Source of the DNA: UBA668 sp046086305 | Lineage (GTDB): Bacteria; Actinomycetota; Acidimicrobiia; Acidimicrobiales; Ilumatobacteraceae | NCBI GenBank assembly: GCA_046086305.1 | Contig: JBJSXI010000059.1 | Coordinates: 1 to 64,000 of the forward strand | DNA length: 64,000 nt | Reading direction: 5' to 3' | In this document: in pieces, positions 60,027 to 64,000 of the stretch | Position numbering within the stretch: the stretch's first letter is position 1 | Layout: the number at the start of each line of letters is the position of its first letter | The notes under the pieces: model-generated | Database searches by the model: none | Told to the model about the DNA's origin: nothing | What the model saw: the letters and a program-made list of their open reading frames with translations, nothing else | Made by a program: the position numbers and the translations under genes

Positions 60027-61232
60027 TCAGCCGAGCTTCGGCAGGCCCCGCTTGAGGTTCCGCACACCCTGGGCGATCCGCTGCTCGTTCTCGATGAGGG
60101 CGAACCGGACGAACCCCTCACCACCGGGCCCGAAGCCGACGCCGGGCGACAATGCGACTTCGCACTCGCGCACGACCATCGAACAGAACGACACCGAGTC
60201 CATCTCCTTGTAGGGCTCGGGGATCGGCGCCCAGACGAACATCGAACCCTTCGGCTTGGGGATGTCCCACCCGATGCGAGCGAGACCGTCGATGAGGGCA
60301 TCGCGCCGGCCCCGGTAGATCTCGGTGACCTCCTTGGGGAAGTCGGGCATCTCGTTCATCGTCACGGTCGCCGCGATCTGGATCGGCTGGAAGGTGCCGT
60401 AGTCGAGATAGCTCTTCAACTTCACGAGTGCCTGCACGACCTGCGGGTTGCCGACGAGGAAGGCAACCCGCCACCCCGCCATCGAGAAGCTCTTGGTCAT
60501 GCTGTACAGCTCGACGGCGCACTCCTTGGCGCCCTTCGCCTGCAGGATGCTCGGCGGGCGATACCCGTCGAAGCCCATGTCCGCATAGGCGAAGTCGTGC
60601 ACGACGACCATGTCGCGCTCGCGGCAGAAGTCGACGACGCGTTGCATGAAATCAAGATCGACCACTGCGCCGGTGGGATTGTGCGGGAAGCTCACGACCA
60701 ACACACGTGGCTTGGGCCACCCGACGTCGTATGCGGTGGTGAGGCTGTCGAAGAAGTCGCCGGTGAAATCACCCTGCACGCGCGGATCGGCCAGGTGCCG
60801 CATGGGCACCTGGCGCAGGTCGGCTCCTGCGAACAGCGGTCCGAAGATGTGGATCGGGTAGCTCGGACTCGGCACAATGGCGGCGTCGCCGCGGTCGAGC
60901 AACACCCACATCAGGTGACTGAAGCCTTCCTTGGACCCGATCGTGTTGGTGATCTCGGTGTCGGGGTCGAGGGTGACACCCCAGTTCCGCTCGTAGAGCG
61001 CCGCTGCAGCCTCACGCAGCTTCGGAAGGCCCCGACTCAACGAGTAGCGGTGGTTCTTGGCCAGATGGGCGGCCTCGGCGAGCTTCTCGACGGCGATGTC
61101 GGGAGACGGGATATCGGGGTTGCCGAATCCCAGATCGATGACGTCGACACCTGCTCGCCGTGCCTCCACCTTCAGGTTGTTGATGATGGTGAAGACATAT
61201 GGCGGGAGCGTGGTGATCCGACGGAAGTCCAT
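60027..61232 (-). CDS. Class I/II aminotransferase, AlaC-like
   Basis: 401 residues, PLP enzyme. Seen: DVIDLGFGNPDIPSP, PSPSYPIHIFGPLFAGA, FPHNPTGAVV, VVVHDFAYADMGFDGY, and the PLP lysine in MTKSFSMAGWRVAFLVG. The opening FRRITTLPPYVFTIINNLK and overall length match alanine-forming AlaC/YfdZ enzymes (pyruvate with glutamate). LL-diaminopimelate aminotransferase is a related alternative. TAGCCT ends 9 bases before the ATG at 61232, giving a 2-3 base leader at most. Confidence 0.9.
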   Translation of the reverse strand: MDFRRITTLPPYVFTIINNLKVEARRAGVDVIDLGFGNPDIPSPDIAVEKLAEAAHLAKNHRYSLSRGLPKLREAAAALYERNWGVTLDPDTEITNTIGSKEGFSHLMWVLLDRGDAAIVPSPSYPIHIFGPLFAGADLRQVPMRHLADPRVQGDFTGDFFDSLTTAYDVGWPKPRVLVVSFPHNPTGAVVDLDFMQRVVDFCRERDMVVVHDFAYADMGFDGYRPPSILQAKGAKECAVELYSMTKSFSMAGWRVAFLVGNPQVVQALVKLKSYLDYGTFQPIQIAATVTMNEMPDFPKEVTEIYRGRRDALIDGLARIGWDIPKPKGSMFVWAPIPEPYKEMDSVSFCSMVVRECEVALSPGVGFGPGGEGFVRFALIENEQRIAQGVRNLKRGLPKLG

Positions 61233-61265
61233 AGCCCGGTCAGGCTACCCGTGGCCGTGTCGGCG

Positions 61266-62186
61266 TCACTGCACTTCGGCGAGCAGCGCCGCACCAACCG
61301 CCCCGGCGCGATCTCCGAGGATCGCCACGGTGATCTCGGGGTGCTCGCGCGAGCCGGGCGCATAGAGCAGCTCGGGGAACCAGCGACGAACCGCCGGCAT
61401 GAACACGTGCTGCGCTGCGACGAGACCTCCACCCACGACGAGTCGTGCCGGGTCGAGAAGATTCGTCAGGTTGGCGAGACCGACGGCGACCCACCGGGCG
61501 AACTCGTCGACGACGGCCACCGCATCGGCATCACCCGACTCGGCGGCAGCGAAGACGTCCTCCCCGCGCAGCACCCTCGCCGAGTCGCCCGGGTGCGCCA
61601 ACCGCCCGGACGCGGCAGCCGCCGTCGCCAGACGGGCGAGACCCGAGCCGGACGCATAGCGCTCCCAGCACCCACGGCGACCGCAGGGACACGAGGGACC
61701 CTCGGGGTCGACGACCATGTGCCCGGCCTCGCCCGTGTACCCGTTCGCACCGCGCACGAGCCGCCCACCGACGACGATGCCGCTGCCGATCCCCGTGCCG
61801 AGGGTGACGACGACGAGATCGTCGACTCCTCTCCCGGCACCGAGCAGCCACTCGGCGACCGCGGCGCACGTCGCGTCGTTGTCGACGTGGACCTCGTGGC
61901 CAAGACGCGCCGCAAGGAGCTCGCCGACGGCGAGGTCACCCACATCGACGAGATTCGGCGCTGCCCGCAGCACTCCGCCACGGGAGACGAGCCCCGGGAG
62001 GCCGACACCGACCGAGTCGACCGGCCCGAGATCGCCCACGATCGACGCCAACGTGTCGAGCAACGGCCCGGCACCGACGGGTGTCGGTCGACGCACCTCA
62101 TCGACGACCGCACCGGCACCGTCGACGACCACGCCGAGACACTTCGTCCCCCCGACGTCGATACCGGCTCGCCGACCGGCCGTCAT
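61266..62186 (-). CDS. glkA: ROK-family glucokinase
   Basis: 306 residues. Seen: AGIDVGGTKCLGVVVD (ATP phosphate site), VDNDATCAAVAEWLLGAG, TLGTGIGSGIVVGG, GEAGHMVVD (ExGH motif intact) and the zinc motif CPCGRRGCWERYASG, which matches Streptomyces GlkA. It phosphorylates glucose with ATP or polyphosphate. The ATG at 62186 overlaps the SRPBCC gene stop (ATGA). It is closer to a true glucokinase than the ROK protein at 44690. Confidence 0.87.
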   Translation of the reverse strand: MTAGRRAGIDVGGTKCLGVVVDGAGAVVDEVRRPTPVGAGPLLDTLASIVGDLGPVDSVGVGLPGLVSRGGVLRAAPNLVDVGDLAVGELLAARLGHEVHVDNDATCAAVAEWLLGAGRGVDDLVVVTLGTGIGSGIVVGGRLVRGANGYTGEAGHMVVDPEGPSCPCGRRGCWERYASGSGLARLATAAAASGRLAHPGDSARVLRGEDVFAAAESGDADAVAVVDEFARWVAVGLANLTNLLDPARLVVGGGLVAAQHVFMPAVRRWFPELLYAPGSREHPEITVAILGDRAGAVGAALLAEVQ

Positions 62187-62617
62187 CCCTCGCAGCGGGC
62201 CTTCAGTTCGCGCACCGAGTTGAGGATCCGCACCTCTGCACGTCGCTTCACGAATCCCGGCAGCGGCACGACCAATTCGATCGCCAGGTCGTAGCGCACC
62301 TCGGTGCCGCCGTCGGACGTCGGCGCGAAGTGGTACGCGCCCTCGATCGAACGCATGATGTCACCCTTCACCATGTGCCAGGCCAGCACTCCGGGTGCTG
62401 CGGCGTAGTCGTAGCGGAGCGTGTAGTGGGTGCTGCGTCCGAGCGCCGACGCCCGGAACTCGACCTCGAGCGGGCGACCCTCGGCATCGCGGGTGCGCAC
62501 GGTGACGGCCTTGATGTCCTTGGCCCACTCGGGATACCGCTCGACCTCGGTGGCGATGGCCCACACCCGCTCGGGGTTCGAGGCGATGTGGATGGTCTGC
62601 GAGGCCTTGTCGGGCAT
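62183..62617 (-). CDS. SRPBCC (START/polyketide-cyclase-like) lipid-binding protein
   Basis: 144 residues: a helix-grip fold beginning SQTIHIASNPERVWAIATEVERYPEW, a family pattern for hydrophobic-ligand binding, and ending with a long C-terminal helix. Similar to mycobacterial Rv2185c, which lies near pimB in that genus; here a PimB-like gene is also close. Ligand unknown. AGGAG precedes the ATG at 62617. Confidence 0.88.
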   Translation of the reverse strand: MPDKASQTIHIASNPERVWAIATEVERYPEWAKDIKAVTVRTRDAEGRPLEVEFRASALGRSTHYTLRYDYAAAPGVLAWHMVKGDIMRSIEGAYHFAPTSDGGTEVRYDLAIELVVPLPGFVKRRAEVRILNSVRELKARCEG

Positions 62618-62622
62618 GGCTC

Positions 62623-63108
62623 CTACTCGATGCGTCGGTTACTCGGTGCCGCCGAGCGGTCGCCCCGCGGTCCGAACGAACCGTACCGCGCCGCCCATAG
62701 GCCGTTCATGCCAATGCCGAACATCGGCACGAGAACGCCGAAGGCGAGGCTGTTCGTGTCGTCCCCCTCGAGCGTCGCCAAGCCCGCCATCGCGCCGGCG
62801 AACGAGACGACGACCTGTACGGCGAGCAGCGCCGAGCAGGTCCGCTTCGTCGATGCCGGCGCGGTCGATCCGGTGAGCAGATAGAGGTTGGCCACGCCGA
62901 TCTCATCGGTCCGCGACCGTTCGAGGGCGACGGCGTAGGCCCAGATCGATGCGGCGACACCGAGCGCGAAGAGCACGAGCGACACCGCAGCGACGGCGAC
63001 CTGTGCGCCGTACACGTCGGGACGGACGAGCGCGACGACCACTGCGATCACGAACGATGCAGTCCCTGCAGCATCGAGGCGGACGAGCGGCGCACCCACG
63101 CGGCTCAT
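62623..63108 (-). CDS. Four-helix membrane protein of unknown function
   Basis: 161 residues with about four hydrophobic helices (ASFVIAVVVALVRP; VAVAAVSLVLFALGVAASIW; CSALLAVQVVVSFAGAMAGL; AFGVLVPMFGIGMNGLWAA) and a basic C-terminus. Family not recognised. The ATG at 63108 overlaps the stop of the glycosyltransferase (ATGA), tying it to mannolipid synthesis by context only. A longer open frame to 63420 upstream is the opposite-frame shadow of the glycosyltransferase. Confidence 0.78.
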   Translation of the reverse strand: MSRVGAPLVRLDAAGTASFVIAVVVALVRPDVYGAQVAVAAVSLVLFALGVAASIWAYAVALERSRTDEIGVANLYLLTGSTAPASTKRTCSALLAVQVVVSFAGAMAGLATLEGDDTNSLAFGVLVPMFGIGMNGLWAARYGSFGPRGDRSAAPSNRRIE

Positions 63109-64000
63109 CGTGGCAGCGCGCCGAGCGCGACCCCGAGTCGACGGGCAAGGACGTCGTAGGAGAATTCGGTGACGGCTCGCTCGCGGGCCGCTGTTCCCAT
63201 CGCCGCGGCGGCTTCGGGGTCGTCGAGGACGCGGGCCAGCGCGTCGGCCACCGCCGGCACATCGTCGGGGTCGTCGACCACGACGCCCGTGCGACCGTCG
63301 TCGACGGCCTCGGCGGCACCACCCGAACGGCCCGCGATCTGAGGCACACCGCACGCTGCGGCCTCGAGGAAGACGATGCCGAACCCCTCCTGCTCGAGTC
63401 CGCCCCATCGACTGCGGCACACCATGGCGAACACATCGGCGCTGGCATACAGCGCCGGCAGGTCGTCGTTCGCCACGCGGCCGAGGAATCGAACCGGCGC
63501 GCCCAGTTCGGCGGCGAGCCGACGGAGACGGGCGTCGTCGCGACCAGCGCCGGCGATCGCGACGACGAGTCGGGGGCGTGAGGCGGCAAGCAACGCAGCA
63601 GCTCGGATCGTCGTGTCGAACCCCTTGCGCGGCACGAGACGGCTGACGCCGAGGACGAGCTCGGCATCGACCGGCACGCCGAATCGGGCCCGCGTCGCCG
63701 CCCGCTGTGTGGCGTCGTGAGGAACGAACCGTTCGACATCGACCCCGGGTGGGACGATCGTGATCGGAAGGTCGCGACGTGCGGCCCGCCGGGCCTCGGC
63801 GGCCGGGTACCCGCCGGCGGCGACCACATGACGGGCATGGCGCAGCACGCGAGCGAGCGCGGCACGAGTGCCGGGTAACCGCCCGGGCACGGTGACCTCG
63901 GCACCGTGGAGGACGACGTCGTAGGGCAGCGCCAGTGACGGTCCGACGAGACCGAGCGGTAGTGCCGGATCGAGCACGACCAGGTCGGCACCCACACGGG
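63105..64000 (-). CDS. PimB-like GT4 glycosyltransferase (5' end outside window)
   Basis: The C-terminal ~298 residues of a GT-B glycosyltransferase. Seen: HGAEVTVPG near the N-terminal part, VVPPGVDVERFVP, LGVSRLVPRKGFDTTI, and EGFGIVFLEAAACGVPQIAG with the catalytic EGFGIV motif. Most like the mannosyltransferase PimB that adds the second mannose to phosphatidylinositol mannosides; WGGLEQEGFG is typical. The frame remains open to the last base, so the N-terminal acceptor domain begins beyond the window. Confidence 0.85.
   Translation of the reverse strand, partial: RVGADLVVLDPALPLGLVGPSLALPYDVVLHGAEVTVPGRLPGTRAALARVLRHARHVVAAGGYPAAEARRAARRDLPITIVPPGVDVERFVPHDATQRAATRARFGVPVDAELVLGVSRLVPRKGFDTTIRAAALLAASRPRLVVAIAGAGRDDARLRRLAAELGAPVRFLGRVANDDLPALYASADVFAMVCRSRWGGLEQEGFGIVFLEAAACGVPQIAGRSGGAAEAVDDGRTGVVVDDPDDVPAVADALARVLDDPEAAAAMGTAARERAVTEFSYDVLARRLGVALGALPR

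Noticed and set aside
60597..62294. A 565-codon frame opposite the aminotransferase and glucokinase
   Set aside because: Shadow frame; no start signal and no domain.
1..64000. tRNA, rRNA, riboswitch, T-box, prophage or insertion-sequence signals
   Set aside because: I looked in all gaps, including before thrS, ileS and mshC, and saw no cloverleaf, T-box core, transposase, integrase or terminal repeats.

Overview
The window is 64 kb of gene-dense, GC-rich DNA. It holds 62 protein genes, two of them cut by the window ends. I found no rRNA, tRNA, CRISPR array, insertion sequence or phage gene, and no gene-free stretch longer than about 220 bases. Gene content points to an actinobacterium. It has a dcw cluster with SepF and DivIVA but no ftsA, a mycothiol ligase (MshC), an F420:NADPH oxidoreductase, an InhA-type enoyl reductase, a Bpa/PafE-type proteasome activator, an MtrA-MtrB-(LpqB-like) signalling unit and actinobacterial neighbourhoods such as thrS-HIT and ileS-DksA-lspA-rluD. 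The mix fits a deep-branching class such as Acidimicrobiia; that placement is inference.

Layout. 1-11.6 kb: citrate synthase (5' cut), a membrane molybdoenzyme, quinone oxidoreductase, HIT hydrolase, thrS, an acyltransferase, mshC, F420 reductase, inhA, a lipoprotein, a nitroreductase and an unknown protein. 11.7-17.5 kb: dnaE, the proteasome activator with an unusual duplicated start region, a phosphodiesterase and an Rrf2 regulator. 17.5-23 kb: rluD, lspA, a zinc-less DksA-like protein with a histone-like tail, and ileS. 23.1-40.8 kb: the dcw division and cell-wall cluster, read on the minus strand from mraZ (40.8 kb) to divIVA (23.1 kb). Its central genes are joined by an unbroken run of 4-base stop/start overlaps, and murF is missing from its usual place. 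41-45.5 kb: a secreted hydrolase, a lipoate-ligase-like protein, an HNH nuclease, a small conserved protein, an acyl-CoA dehydrogenase and a ROK protein. 45.6-50 kb: a MoxR-DUF58-transglutaminase operon. 50-56.9 kb: DUF3040, dinB, Nudix, polyprenol-phosphate mannosyltransferase, a small membrane protein, an inositol-phosphatase-like enzyme and the MtrA/MtrB/GerMN operon. 56.9-64 kb: a small membrane protein, glpK, a CoA-transferase, an alanine-type aminotransferase, glucokinase, an SRPBCC protein, a membrane protein and a PimB-like mannosyltransferase (5' cut).

How the genes fit together. Most of the window serves envelope growth and division: peptidoglycan precursors (murE, mraY, murD, murG, murC, murB), the divisome (ftsL, ftsI, ftsW, ftsQ, ftsZ, sepF, divIVA), lipoprotein processing (lspA), envelope stress signalling (mtrAB-like) and mannolipid synthesis (PimB-like, Dpm-like).

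Most interesting signals: (1) a 17-bp tandem duplication that creates a hexapeptide leader ORF overlapping the start of the proteasome activator gene; (2) TANNNT -10 boxes 6-8 bases before the start codon of many first genes, implying leaderless mRNAs, including a back-to-back pair sharing one TA step at 52.9 kb; (3) a three-repeat MraZ operator running into the mraZ -35 box; (4) a DksA homologue that has lost all four zinc cysteines and gained a long Lys/Ala tail; (5) an FtsQ with a ~250-residue acidic tail carrying repeated hydrophobic-acidic motifs; (6) a perfect 11-bp inverted repeat over the start codon of the nitroreductase gene.
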